This document shows positions 1-9,672 of a stretch of DNA of 64,000 nt, piece by piece (the first letter of the stretch is position 1; the number at the start of each line of letters is the position of its first letter). The DNA comes from Clostridiales bacterium (GTDB lineage: Bacteria; Bacillota; Clostridia; TANB77; CAG-508). Both the position numbers and the translations under genes were made by a program. The notes below the pieces were generated by a model. It saw nothing but the letters and a program-made list of their open reading frames with translations. It did not search any database and was not told the DNA's origin. Where the stretch lies: the NCBI GenBank assembly GCA_019417465.1, contig DXVF01000003.1:62001-126000 (forward strand), read 5' to 3'.

Positions 1-234
<234 letters not shown>

Positions 235-402
235 TTAGAAAGACACTAAAAAAGTGCCACATAGCATATTTACCTTTGCTATTGACACTTTAAAGTTTTT
301 ATTTTTTGTTTTAACTATCTCTATTTTCCTATTTCTAAATACAATTAATAAATCAATATAGTACAATTTTTAAAAACTCTAAAATATCAATGCTTTGGCT
401 TG

Positions 403-705
<303 letters not shown>

Positions 706-707
706 TC

Positions 708-738
708 AAAAAAAGACCGCTTCATTTTTTGAAACGGT
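708..738 (-). terminator. Rho-independent terminator downstream of ssrA
   Basis: On the minus strand an 8-bp stem (ACCGTTTC / GAAGCGGT, one G-T pair) closes a loop of mostly A and is followed by CTTTTTTTG. It is correctly placed to end the tmRNA transcript. Confidence 0.7.
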
Positions 739-822
739 TTAAAGTTTTTGTGTTGTCAAATTCTCATAATCTTGAAATTAAGTTATATCAAGTATTATAG
801 AGAGTTCGACAAAAACTCGTCT

Positions 823-1180
823 TGGTGGAGGTGAGGAGAGTCGAACTCCTGTCCAATAACTCTTCCATACAAATTTCTCCGAGTGCAGTTTGTTATTTAT
901 ATTCCTTAAAAATACGTAAACAAACATACTTACTTTTAAGTATCTATATAAATACCCCCTATTTTCTATAGAAAAAAATAGCTTCGTTTCCCACTAAATC
1001 GTCGCCTTATTCAAAAACGTGGGCATTAATGATAAGACGTCGCCGCAAATTTAAGCAGCGTATGCTAATTCGTTATTATCAGCGTTTATATTTATTTTTG
1101 CTTTTTTATAGTGGCCAAAGCAACCATCCACTACTCGCTATTTGTACTTCTAAATTACTGTCGAAACCAATTACACCCCC
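823..1180 (-). ncRNA. ssrA: tmRNA (ssrA)
   Basis: Transfer-messenger RNA rescues stalled ribosomes and tags the incomplete protein for degradation. The 5' end GGGGGTG (1180-1174) pairs with CACCTCC next to an encoded ACCA 3' end (823). The tRNA-like domain shows the TTCGACT T-loop near the 3' end and GGTTTCGAC near the 5' end. The tag frame at 1083-1051 reads ADNNELAYAA then TAA, with the usual hydrophobic AA end. It is followed by a terminator on the same strand. If the host stalls or shifts at CGG codons as proposed here, tmRNA would be a natural rescue route; that is inference. Confidence 0.95.
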
Positions 1181-1336
1181 ATATAATTAGAAAATGGTAT
1201 AACATTAATGCTCTCAATTTCCATTAAACTATTGCCATATTACTATTATATACGAATTTTATAAAATTTACAATGTTTTTTTCTTTTTTGCTTGCATCTT
1301 ATTTTTGTTTATGCTATTATAGTGTATGTAGCACTT

Positions 1337-1412
1337 AGGGGTATAGTGTCAATGGTTAGCACGATGGTCTCCAAAACCACAAGTCTGAGTTCGAATCTTA
1401 GTACCCCTGCCA
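1337..1412 (+). tRNA. tRNA-Trp (anticodon CCA), CCA end encoded
   Basis: The acceptor arms AGGGGTA and TACCCCT pair perfectly, followed by G and an encoded CCA. The anticodon loop CTCCAAA carries CCA in the Trp position, and the T-loop TTCGAAT is canonical. It is the only tRNA in the window, so the window cannot show which tRNA, if any, reads CGG. Confidence 0.95.
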
Positions 1413-1417
1413 AAAAA

Positions 1418-1450
1418 AGATTAGAACTAAAAAGTTCTAATCTTTTTTAT
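1418..1450 (+). terminator. Terminator after tRNA-Trp
   Basis: A perfect 11-bp inverted repeat (AGATTAGAACT / AGTTCTAATCT) with an AAAA loop is followed by a run of T, directly after the tRNA. Confidence 0.85.
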
Positions 1451-1500
1451 AATAAAAAATTTCAAGTGTAGAGTAAAAATTCAACAAAAGAGGTATTTAT

Positions 1501-1917
1501 ATGGAAAAATTAATCGGTTTAATAAAAAAAGTTTGTACTAAAGAAGTAATTTTTTATGGATTATTTGGTATTCTTACAACAGTAATTAATATTGGAATAT
1601 TCTATTTACTATCAAATTTTATACATCTTGAAGAAAATCTTTCTAATAATATTGCTATTATCACAGCTGTATTATTCGCATATTTTACTAATAGAAAATT
1701 AGTATTTAATTCAACTGCATCTAATTTTAGAGAAAAGCTAGCTGAATTTGGTAAATTTATTTTAGGAAGATTATTTACTATGGTCATAGAATCAGCAGGA
1801 TTCTTTTTACTATTTAATGTTTTACATATTCAAGAATTAATAAGTAAAACAACTATAACTGTTATAGTTATTATATTAAACTTTTTTATTAGTAAATTTT
1901 TTGCTTTTAAAAAATAA
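1501..1917 (+). CDS. GtrA-like membrane protein
   Basis: A 138-residue protein with four predicted membrane helices (about residues 15-38, 47-63, 84-107, 112-133), matching the GtrA family in size and in the FAYFTNRKLVFNS motif between helices 2 and 3. Family members are thought to help flip undecaprenyl-linked sugars during cell-wall or O-antigen decoration. The start is supported by GAGG about 8 nt upstream. The M23 peptidase gene follows 58 bp later on the same strand, so both may act at the envelope. No in-frame CGG; the one CGG triplet (codons 5-6) is out of phase. Confidence 0.8.
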   Translation: MEKLIGLIKKVCTKEVIFYGLFGILTTVINIGIFYLLSNFIHLEENLSNNIAIITAVLFAYFTNRKLVFNSTASNFREKLAEFGKFILGRLFTMVIESAGFFLLFNVLHIQELISKTTITVIVIILNFFISKFFAFKK

Positions 1918-1975
1918 TTTTATAAAGCAATTTAATATTTCGGGGGCTACTAGAAAATTTTAAGGAGGTAATCTT

Positions 1976-2599
1976 ATGTCTAGTAGTTTTTTTAAACATT
2001 TTTATTTTATAATTATTTTAATTTTTTCTGTTCCTCTATTAATTAATTTCTTTTTTATTCCAACAATTGCAAGTAATGAAAATCAAGAAATATTTAAAAA
2101 TATCTCTTATAATACTAATTCTACTACACAAACTTATAGTATGGAAATAAATACTAATGGATTTACATGGCCACTTCCAGGATATAGATATATCTCTTCA
2201 CCTTTTGGCAAGAGAAAGTCACCAACTAAAGGAGCTTCTTATTATCATGCAGGAATTGATATTCCCGCACCACCGGGAACTAATATCTTTTCTGCTGAAT
2301 CTGGCACAGTTATCCTTGCACAATTTAGTGGTTCTGGTGGATGCACAGTTATTGTAAGTTCTGGTTCATACCAATTTACTTATTGCCACGTTTCACCTAG
2401 TTTCTTAGTTCGTCAAAATCAATATGTAAATAAAGGTGAATTAATAGCAAATGTAGGTCCTAAAAATGTTTATGATTTTTCTAATAATCCTTATAAAGAT
2501 TCAAATGGTAATCCTACAAATGGTGCTACAACAGGACCTCATCTACATTTTGCCATAAAAAAAGACGGCACAGCCGTCAATCCATTAAACTATTTTTAA
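1976..2599 (+). CDS. M23 family metallopeptidase (LytM-type), membrane anchored
   Basis: A 207-residue putative peptidoglycan endopeptidase. One N-terminal hydrophobic segment (residues 7-29) is a signal or anchor. The LytM zinc ligands are intact: HAGID (HxxxD) about residue 88 and GPHLHFAIKKDG (HxH) near residue 190, so it is predicted to be active. AAGGAGG lies 7 nt before the ATG. It is convergent with the next gene, with stops 2 bp apart. Compared with SpoIIQ at 41.1-41.9 kb it has a shorter stalk, so it is more likely a growth or division hydrolase than the sporulation channel protein. Specific substrate unknown. Confidence 0.85.
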   Translation: MSSSFFKHFYFIIILIFSVPLLINFFFIPTIASNENQEIFKNISYNTNSTTQTYSMEINTNGFTWPLPGYRYISSPFGKRKSPTKGASYYHAGIDIPAPPGTNIFSAESGTVILAQFSGSGGCTVIVSSGSYQFTYCHVSPSFLVRQNQYVNKGELIANVGPKNVYDFSNNPYKDSNGNPTNGATTGPHLHFAIKKDGTAVNPLNYF

Positions 2600-2601
2600 T
2601 T

Positions 2602-3111
2602 TTACATATCATCTTCATCATCTAATTCAATCTCATCATTATCTTCTAGATCATCTTCACTTTCAATATATGCACATCCTGCACAAGATGAACAACTTCC
2701 ATTGCAAGATTCCTCTTCATTCCAGTCTAATTCTATAGTATTATGACATTCTGGACATTCAATTTCTTGATTTACATTTGTTTCTACATTTGATACAAAT
2801 ACATTGTTACAATAAGGACAAACTATTTCAAATTCATAATCTTCATCTTCATTGTATTCATCATAAATGTCACTTTTCATATCTTCTACTACATCTTGTA
2901 TCTTATTTAATTTTTGCTCTAGATTTTTTTGACTTTCTTCTAAATCATTTATTTTTGACTCAGAATACTTAGACATATTATCAAACATACTCATAAACAT
3001 TGTAGATATCTCATTTATTTTATCTTTAACAAATTTTAAGTCTTCTTCATTTTGTATGTTATTTTCGATTTCCTCTATGATTTTATCATATTTTTTTATA
3101 AATTCAGACAT
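2602..3111 (-). CDS. CD1247-type acidic zinc-ribbon protein
   Basis: A 169-residue cytoplasmic protein resembling the clostridial family carrying a CD1247 N-terminal domain. Residues 1-85 form a charged coiled coil. Residues about 98-125 hold two CxxC pairs (CPYC and CPEC), a rubredoxin-like zinc ribbon. A short Cys-rich patch (CNGSCSSCAGC) follows, then a strongly acidic tail of Asp and Glu. Function is not established for the family. It ends 2 bp from the convergent M23 gene, and efp lies 17 bp upstream, so it may be co-transcribed with efp. Confidence 0.65.
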   Translation of the reverse strand: MSEFIKKYDKIIEEIENNIQNEEDLKFVKDKINEISTMFMSMFDNMSKYSESKINDLEESQKNLEQKLNKIQDVVEDMKSDIYDEYNEDEDYEFEIVCPYCNNVFVSNVETNVNQEIECPECHNTIELDWNEEESCNGSCSSCAGCAYIESEDDLEDNDEIELDDEDDM

Positions 3112-3128
3112 GTAAAGCTTCCTTTCTC

Positions 3129-3695
3129 CTATACTCTTTCCATATATTCGCCTGTTCTAGTGTCTATTTTTATGATATCTCCTATATTAACAAATAGTGG
3201 AACATTAATTGTATATCCGTTTTCTAATGTTGCTGGTTTTCCAGATGTAGTTGTTGTATTTCCAGCAAATCCTGGTTCTGTATATGTAACTTGTAATTCA
3301 ACAAACATTGGAGGTTCTACTGCAAAGACTTTTCCTTTAAAAGATAATATTTTCACATTCATATTTTCTTTTATATATTTTAAACTATCACCTAATTGTT
3401 CTTTATTTAAAGGCATTTGTTCATAAGTTTCATTATCCATAAAATAGTATAATTCTTCATCATTGTACAAATATTGCATTTCTCTTTTTTCTATTTCTGC
3501 ACCTGGATATTTTTCAGATGGGTTAAATGTTTTTTCTAAAACTGCTCCTGATATTACATTTTTTAATTTTGTTCTAACAAAAGCGGCTCCCTTTCCTGGT
3601 TTTACATGTTGAAACTCTACTACTTTATATACATTTCCATCCATTTCGAATGTTGTTCCATTTCTAAAATCTCCTGCCATATATACTTCTGCCAT
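3129..3695 (-). CDS. efp: Elongation factor P
   Basis: EF-P binds between the P and E sites of ribosomes stalled on polyproline and restores peptide-bond formation. The 188-residue length is standard. The N-terminal KOW-like domain has the [12 protein letters not shown] loop, whose Lys is the usual modification site, and two OB domains follow, ending [15 protein letters not shown] start at the ATG at 3695, 7 nt after AAAGGGG; an upstream TTG would leave no ribosome site. The Xaa-Pro peptidase gene lies about 160 bp upstream, a common clostridial pairing. No in-frame CGG. Confidence 0.95.
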   Translation of the reverse strand: MAEVYMAGDFRNGTTFEMDGNVYKVVEFQHVKPGKGAAFVRTKLKNVISGAVLEKTFNPSEKYPGAEIEKREMQYLYNDEELYYFMDNETYEQMPLNKEQLGDSLKYIKENMNVKILSFKGKVFAVEPPMFVELQVTYTEPGFAGNTTTTSGKPATLENGYTINVPLFVNIGDIIKIDTRTGEYMERV

Positions 3696-3853
3696 TATTA
3701 TTTCCCCTTTCAAAAAAATTATTTATATTTATCATATTTTTATATAATACACTATTTTTACTTAAAAATCAATAGTTTGAATATAATTAACATTTTTATA
3801 TATTTTGTTGACTTTTTATAATAATTTAACATACTTTAAATAAAATCTAAAAA

Positions 3854-4925
3854 CTACACTCTATCTACCACAATATAATCCCTACAAGATTTAGTTAAAC
3901 TTTCACATCCATATTTAGTTATTAATATTGTATCTTCTATCCTTACACCAAATCTATTTGGTATATATATTCCTGGTTCATTCGTGATAACCATTTTTTC
4001 TTTTAAATTCATATCAACTTTGCTATTTATATATGGTACCTCGTGAATATCTAATCCCACTCCATGTCCTAGGCTATGAACTAAATCATATCCATTTAAT
4101 TTAAAATCATTTTCTACTATTTTAGAAATTGTCCTTATATTGGCACCTTCCTTTAAGCATTCAGTTGTTTGTAACTGATTTTTTAATACTAAATTATATA
4201 CAGGTTTCACATATTCTGGAACATATCCTACAAATATAGTCCTTGTCATATCAGAACAATATCCTTTATATTTACATCCAAAATCTATAGTTATTGGATC
4301 TCCCGCTTCTATTTTCTTATCTGTTGGCACTGCATGTGGCATAGACGAATTTCTTCCAGAAGCTACAATTGAATCAAAAGATACTCCGGTCTGCTCCATT
4401 TAATTTAAAAAATCTTTCTATCTCTAAAGCTACTTCTTTTTCTGTCATTCCTATTTTTATAAAATCTATCAAATGTTCAAAACAATTATCTGTTATTTTG
4501 CAAGCCATTTTTATGTTATCTATTTCTTCTTCATCTTTTATCATTCTTTGTTTCTCTATTATTCCTTCTGTTTCTTCAAAATTATTAATTTTATATTTAT
4601 GAATATATTCTTTGTAACCTGCATATGTTAAGTAATTTTCTTCAAAGCCTACATTTTCACAATAATTGAAAAAACTTTCATAATCATCTTTTACTATATC
4701 TTTAAAATTGCAAACTATTATTTCATCATCAATAGTAATTGTACTATTAGCATGTTCTATATATCTTCCATCTGTTATAAATATATTTTCTTTTCTTGTT
4801 ATTAATAATACTCCCTCTGCATCTATATTAGTTAAATACTTAATATTAACAGGATTGCTAACTATCATACCTTGCATATCTAACACTCTTATTGTGTCTC
4901 TTAACCATTTTATTTTTGTATTCAT
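3854..4925 (-). CDS. pepP: Xaa-Pro aminopeptidase, one +1 shift at CGG
   Basis: An M24 metallopeptidase that removes N-terminal residues before proline. Frames 4925..4389 and 4387..3854 join to a normal 356-residue protein when the C of the CGG codon at 4388-4386 is skipped: ...KLNGAD then GVSFDSIVASG, the expected family sequence. The five metal ligands are all downstream of the shift: DFG and SDMTRT (Asp), SLGHGVGLDIHEVP (His), NEPGIYIP (Glu) and VRIEDT (Glu). Without the shift the product stops after 183 residues and lacks the active site. The N-terminal creatinase-like domain is complete. It pairs with efp downstream. Confidence 0.9.
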
Positions 4926-4946
4926 AAAAAAACATCACCCTACATT

Positions 4947-5678
4947 TTATTTTTTTATTAGTGATATTGCATTTGCAACAACACCTAATAAAATTTCAAA
5001 AGGAACAAATATAATTATTAAACTACTTATTACAATGAATGGTCCAAATGGAATATATTCATCAGTTTTCTTTTTCTTTATTAGTAATAATATTATACTA
5101 AATATTGAACCTATTAAAAAAGATATTATTGATATAGCAATTATACTTCTCCATCCAAAAAATAGTCCAATCGCTCCTACTAATTTTACATCTCCAAAAC
5201 CTATCGCTTCTTTTCCAGATATTAATGAGCCTACAAATGTGATAAATAAGAAAATACTAATTCCAACAATCATTCCTAATAAAGAATCTATTGCTACATT
5301 TAAATTTGAAATTCCTTGTATAAAGCTAAACATTAGTCCAAGTTCAAATATTGTTAAAGTTAAACGATTAGGTATTATTTGTTTCTTGTAGTCTATTAAT
5401 ATTACTGTTATTAACATTGGTACCAATAGCATATATGTATATGTTTTTATATTTGATAATCCATAAGTATAAAGTAAAGCCATAAATAAACCAGCATTTA
5501 TAAACATCAATATGTATTTAGGCGTTAATTTTTTTAAATATATCTTAAAAAAATCCTTAGAAATTACTTTTTTATATTCACTAAGTCTTATCACACACCA
5601 GTCTATAAATTGCCCAATTATCATACCTATAAATCCAAATAGAACATAATATAGTATATGTATATCATTAATGTACAT
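4947..5678 (-). CDS. A24 prepilin-peptidase-like membrane protein
   Basis: A 243-residue polytopic protein with about seven membrane helices. It keeps both catalytic aspartates of the prepilin peptidase family, in IDYKKQIIPN (near residue 97) and GFGDVKLVG (the GxGD motif, near 157). The N terminus keeps a form of the GQFIDWCVIRL motif but lacks the four-cysteine zinc domain of full-size PilD. It would cleave class III signal peptides of pilin-like proteins, but no pilin gene is in the window. It starts 4 bp after the yqeG stop, with AGAAAGGAA upstream. An orphan or house-keeping role cannot be excluded. Confidence 0.8.
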   Translation of the reverse strand: MYINDIHILYYVLFGFIGMIIGQFIDWCVIRLSEYKKVISKDFFKIYLKKLTPKYILMFINAGLFMALLYTYGLSNIKTYTYMLLVPMLITVILIDYKKQIIPNRLTLTIFELGLMFSFIQGISNLNVAIDSLLGMIVGISIFLFITFVGSLISGKEAIGFGDVKLVGAIGLFFGWRSIIAISIISFLIGSIFSIILLLIKKKKTDEYIPFGPFIVISSLIIIFVPFEILLGVVANAISLIKK

Positions 5679-5681
5679 TTC

Positions 5682-6195
5682 TTAATTTCCTTTCTCTTCC
5701 TTTTCTACTTTTTTTAGATAGCTTTTAATAATAAAATCTTCTATTGGTCTTTTTATCTTTGTTATAAAAATATCTTTTTCTTTTATTGGTTTCACTAATA
5801 TAGAAAACATTTTACATCTATTGGCTCCTATTATATCTGTCATAATTTGATCTCCTACTGCAGCAATATTTTTTGGTTTCAAATCTAATTTTCTTCTTGC
5901 TTTATTAAATCCAAATTTTAAAGGTTTTTTCCCAAAATAGAAATATGGTACATCAATTTCGCTTGCAACTTTACTTACTTTATCTAATTTGTTACTATTA
6001 GAAAGTATACAAAATTTAATTCCTTCTTTTTTTAAATTTTGTACCCATTCTTTAGTTCCTTTTTGAAAAACTCTATAATAATCTATTAATGTATTATCTA
6101 CATCTAATATTATTCCTTTTATATTGTTTTTTCTTAAATATTCTATTTTTATATCTCTTACACTATCAAAATAACCGTTTGGGATAAAAAAGCAT
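5682..6195 (-). CDS. yqeG: YqeG-family HAD phosphatase, +1 shift at codon 7
   Basis: An HAD superfamily class IIIA phosphatase of 170 residues, the normal length. AGGAGG precedes the ATG at 6195. The zero frame reads MLFYPK then CGG (6177-6175) and stops three codons later. Skipping the C gives GYFDSVRDIKIEY and the whole conserved protein. The HAD motifs are intact: ILDVDNTL (near 37), ILSNSN (near 72) and VGDQIMTD (near 121). Because the shift lies at codon 7, essentially all of the protein depends on it; an internal start could not restore the N terminus. It precedes the prepilin-peptidase gene by 3 bp. The biological substrate is unknown. Confidence 0.88.
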
Positions 6196-6311
6196 ATAAT
6201 CCTCCTACTCTTCCTAGATTATATTACCAATATGTTCATTTTTTGTCAAGGTTTTATAATATGTGTCGTATAATTTTATCAACATTAACTATTTTTGATA
6301 ATCTATGTGCT

Positions 6312-6350
6312 ATAAAAAGCATAGACATTGTTATTTTTAATGCCTATGCT
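6312..6350 (-). terminator. Terminator downstream of sleB-like gene
   Basis: The inverted repeat AGCATAG / CTATGCT, extended by GCATT / AATGT, is followed on the minus strand by TTTTTA. Runs of A or T on both sides make it possibly bidirectional. It lies in the 274-bp gap between yqeG and the sleB-like gene; I see nothing else there. Confidence 0.6.
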
Positions 6351-6469
6351 AATTTTTAGTTAATATATTTTTTATTAACATCTACATATATTTATTAATA
6401 TTATATTTCGTATCTAATATTACTATTATTTGCTATTTTAATCTATTTATCATATTATGTCAATAATAT

Positions 6470-7178
6470 TTATTTACAAAATCTATGGCTTCCAATTGTA
6501 ACTGTTTGTGGCCTTGACCAGATCCATTTATTAGTTGCTGTATTTGGATTAAAGTAATATATTGCACCATATGAAGGATCCCATCCATTTAATGCATCCT
6601 GTGCAGCTTTTTTAGCTGTACTATTTGGAGTTAAGTTAATTTGTCCATCACTTACTACATCAAATGCACCTTTTTCATAAATTACTCCTGCAATTGTATT
6701 TGGAAAAGAACTACTTCTTACTCTATTTAAAACAACAGCTCCGAACTGCTACTTGTCCAGTATATGGTTCTCCTCTTGCTTCTCCATATATTAATCTACT
6801 AAGCAGATTCAAATCATTTGTGTTGCTTGCAGAACTTCCTCCTGATGTACTAGAAGAGTTAAAAATTCCCATAGCTTCTAAAGTATTTTTACCCGCAATT
6901 CCATCTACTACAAGTCCATTTTTCGATTGAAACCATTTAACAGCAGCTAGTGTCCCGCTTCCATATATTCCGTCGATATTACCACTGTAATATCCCCATC
7001 TTTTTAATTTTGTTTGTATTTGCCTTACTTCATCTCCTCTAGAGCCATATTTAGATAAAGCTAAGATTTCATCATTTCTAAAAAATACATTATAACTAAT
7101 AAAAAGTGAGAAAACAATTGTTAGAATTACTCCTATTTTAATCTTACTTTTTGTATTTATATCTATTTTACTTTTCAT
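6470..7178 (-). CDS. sleB: SleB-type spore cortex hydrolase, one +1 shift at CGG
   Basis: A germination-type lytic transglycosylase of 235 residues. An N-terminal membrane segment (about 13-32) is followed by a peptidoglycan-binding domain (YGSRGDEVRQIQTKLKRWGY, about 43-62) and a Hydrolase_2 domain starting LLSRLIYGEARGEPYTGQVAV. The catalytic Glu lies in GEARGE. The CGG codon at 6743-6741 interrupts after GQVAV; skipping its C gives GAVVLNRVRSSSFPNT and the normal C terminus ending SHRFCK. Without the shift most of the catalytic domain is lost. The GAGGTGG ribosome site lies inside the 3' arm of a hairpin (7185-7224). A sporulation-specific promoter would be expected but was not identified. 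Confidence 0.9.
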
Positions 7179-7184
7179 AAAAAA

Positions 7185-7224
7185 TCCACCTCATTTAAGA
7201 CTATTTTTTCCTAAATAAGGTGAA
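7185..7224 (-). terminator. fhs terminator hairpin that contains the sleB ribosome site
   Basis: On the minus strand TTCACCTTATTTAGG pairs with CTTAAATGAGGTGGA across an A-rich loop and is followed by TTTTTT. It is well placed to terminate fhs transcripts. The T run abuts the sleB ATG, and the hairpin's 3' arm contains the sleB Shine-Dalgarno GAGGTGG, so read-through mRNA from fhs would hide that site. Confidence 0.7.
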
Positions 7225-7239
7225 TTTATACTTTATTTT

Positions 7240-8901
7240 TTAGAAAATACCCGTTATTTCTCCTTTTTCATTAATCTTCATATTTTCTGCAGCAGGAATC
7301 TTTGGAAGCCCTGGCATTGTCATAATATTTCCTGCCATAGCTACGATAAATTCTGCTCCTACTTTTAATACTACTTCATTTATATGAATTGAAAATGGCT
7401 CTTCACATTCTAAGTTTTTTTGATCATCAGAAAAAGAATATTGTGTTTTTGCTATACATATTGGTAACTTATCATATCCTAATTTTTCTATCATTTCTAT
7501 AGACTCTTCTGCATTTTTAGAAAAATCTACACTATTTGCTCCATAAATGTTTTTACATACTTTTTCGATTTTTTCTTTTATTGTATCTTCTAATTCATAA
7601 GCATATTTAAAATCATTTTGTTTATCACTTAAACTTATTACTTTATTTGCTAAATCAATAGCACCACTAGATCCTTTTCCCCAAGATTCAACAAGACTCA
7701 TTTCTATATTTTCTTTACCTAGTACCTCTTGTAGATAATTAATCTCTTTATCGCTATCATGATTATATTTATTAATAGCAACTATTACTTGCATTCCAAA
7801 CTTATTTTTTAAGTTATCTACATGTTTTAATAAATTATGCATACCTTTTTTTAAGCTTTTCATATCTTCTTTTTCTATTTCTTCTTTTGACATTCCACCA
7901 TGATATTTTAAAGCTTTAATTGTAGCTACGCAGACTACTACATCAGGATTCTTTTTTAATTTTCTACATTTTATATCTAAAAACTTCTCTGCTCCTAGAT
8001 CTGCTCCAAAACCAGCTTCTGTAACAACATAGTCTGAAAGCTTTAAAGACAATTTAGTAGCTACTATACTATTACATCCATGTGCAATATTTGCAAAAGG
8101 TCCTCCATGAATTATTGCTGGTGTATGTTCTAGAGTTTGTACTAAATTAGGATTGAATGCATCTTTTAAAAGAATAGTTAAAGCATCTTCTGCTTTTAAC
8201 ATTTTTACTGTAATAGGTTCATTTTTGCTATTATATCCAATTATAATATTACTAATTCTTCTTTTTAAATCTTCTAAATCTTCTGCTAAACAAAAAACTG
8301 CCATTATTTCAGATGCAACAGAAATATCAAATCCATCAGTTCTTGGAACTATCTTTTTTTCTTTTGATAATCCTGTATCTACAACTCTTAACTGTCTATC
8401 ATTTAAGTCTACACATCTTTTCCAACTAACAGTTTTTATATCTAATTCATTTCCATGATATATATGATTATCAATTATTGCTGATAATAAATTATTTGCA
8501 GATGTTATAGCATGTATATCACCATTGAAATGCAAATTAATATCTTCCATTGGAGCAACTTGTGCATATCCTCCCCCAGTAGCACCACCTTTTATTCCAA
8601 ATACAGGACCTAAAGATGGCTCTCTTAATGTAACTATTGCCTTTTTTCCTATTTTACTAATTGCATCTGCAAGACCTATTGAAATTGTTGTTTTACCTTC
8701 TCCAAGTGGTGTTGGATTAATAGCTGTAACTAAAATTAATTTTCCATCTTTTTTATTTTTATTTTTTTCGTATACATTTAGAGGAAGTTTTGCTTTATAT
8801 CTACCATAACATTCTATTTCATCTTCCCTAACATCTAAGTCATAAGCAATTTCATTGATTTTTTTTAGCTTAACTTTTTTTGCAATTTCAATATCTTCCA
8901 T
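7240..8901 (-). CDS. fhs: Formate-tetrahydrofolate ligase
   Basis: This enzyme joins formate to tetrahydrofolate using ATP, giving 10-formyl-THF for purine synthesis, fMet-tRNA formation or acetogenic one-carbon flow. At 553 residues it is full length. The ATP-binding segment TAINPTPLGEGKTTISIGL is near residues 58-76, and EPSLGPVFGIKGGATGGGYA follows. The C terminus ends GEITGIF. The one CGG triplet in the gene is out of phase, and the long frame is open throughout. Its product feeds fmt at 16.8-17.8 kb. Spacing to the upstream PAP2-like gene is 14 bp, so the two probably share a transcript. Confidence 0.97.
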   Translation of the reverse strand: MEDIEIAKKVKLKKINEIAYDLDVREDEIECYGRYKAKLPLNVYEKNKNKKDGKLILVTAINPTPLGEGKTTISIGLADAISKIGKKAIVTLREPSLGPVFGIKGGATGGGYAQVAPMEDINLHFNGDIHAITSANNLLSAIIDNHIYHGNELDIKTVSWKRCVDLNDRQLRVVDTGLSKEKKIVPRTDGFDISVASEIMAVFCLAEDLEDLKRRISNIIIGYNSKNEPITVKMLKAEDALTILLKDAFNPNLVQTLEHTPAIIHGGPFANIAHGCNSIVATKLSLKLSDYVVTEAGFGADLGAEKFLDIKCRKLKKNPDVVVCVATIKALKYHGGMSKEEIEKEDMKSLKKGMHNLLKHVDNLKNKFGMQVIVAINKYNHDSDKEINYLQEVLGKENIEMSLVESWGKGSSGAIDLANKVISLSDKQNDFKYAYELEDTIKEKIEKVCKNIYGANSVDFSKNAEESIEMIEKLGYDKLPICIAKTQYSFSDDQKNLECEEPFSIHINEVVLKVGAEFIVAMAGNIMTMPGLPKIPAAENMKINEKGEITGIF

Positions 8902-8915
8902 ACCTTCTTATCTCC

Positions 8916-9348
8916 TTAAACTATTATTCCAACAACAATTCCTATTATTGCACCTACTAACACTTGTATAGGAGTATGTCCTAAAACTTCTACTAACCTT
9001 TCTGAAACCTCTACTCCTGTAAGTCCTGGTGTATCTACTATTTTATTTAATATTTTTGCTTGTTTACCAGCAGCTCTTCTAACTCCTGCTGCATCATACA
9101 TAACAACAAAAGCAAAAATTAAAGAAATTGCAAAAATAGCACTATCTATTCCATATTCTTTGCCTATCATCGTAGATAAGCTTGTTACAACAGCTGAATG
9201 AGAACTTGGCATTCCGGCCTGCTCCTAAAATTCTTTTAAAATTAAATTTTTTTGTTGTAATTAAATCATAAAAAACTTTAAATAATTGTATAAAAAACCA
9301 TACAAAAAATGGTACAATAACATATTTATATTGTATAAAAAAATTCAT
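8916..9348 (-). CDS. Divergent PAP2-family (DUF212) membrane protein, one +1 shift
   Basis: A 143-residue membrane protein of the divergent PAP2 / haloperoxidase-related family, likely a phosphatase-like integral protein of unknown substrate. The start is the ATG at 9348 with GAAGGGG upstream. CGG at 9216-9214 follows ILGAG; skipping the C yields GMPSSHSAVVTSL, the family's most conserved motif. The zero frame instead runs into a short non-conserved tail. The TM segments are roughly 1-25, 50-70, 80-100 and 122-142. It lies between xseB and fhs on the same strand. Confidence 0.85.
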
Positions 9349-9381
9349 TTGTAATATCCCCTTCAAACTTTTAGATAATAC

Positions 9382-9618
9382 TTATACTTCTTCTGCGCCA
9401 GTAAATTTTTCTTCTTTTAGGTCTTCTCCATCTTGAATTAGTATAGATATTCTTTTTTCTGCACTTTCCAATATTTCATTACATTTTTTAGAAAGCTTAA
9501 TTCCCTTTTCAAATTGTTTAACAGATTCATCTAGATTTAAATCACTTTTTTCTAAGCTTTTAGCAATTAATTCTAGTTCTTCCATTGCACTTTCAAAACT
9601 TATATTTTCATCTTCCAT
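9382..9618 (-). CDS. xseB: Exodeoxyribonuclease VII small subunit
   Basis: A 78-residue coiled-coil protein that caps the XseA arms in exonuclease VII, a single-strand DNA nuclease. The family pattern FESAMEELELIAKSLE followed by LDESVKQFEKGIKL is clear. It lies in the same direction as xseA, separated from it by the small lipoprotein-like gene at 9673-10162. The frame is intact with no CGG. Confidence 0.93.
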   Translation of the reverse strand: MEDENISFESAMEELELIAKSLEKSDLNLDESVKQFEKGIKLSKKCNEILESAEKRISILIQDGEDLKEEKFTGAEEV

Positions 9619-9672
9619 ATTTTATTTGCTTATGTTCTGACTGTAAATGCAAACATAAGCTTTTAACCTCCT

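Noticed and set aside
1942..1952. CGGGGGCTAC before the M23 gene as a shift or recoding site
   Set aside because: It lies in the untranslated leader, upstream of the ribosome site.
2157..2357. Open frames opposite or overlapping conserved genes (for example in the M23 gene, dnaK, valS)
   Set aside because: They are low-complexity shadows without ribosome sites, overlapping well-supported genes.
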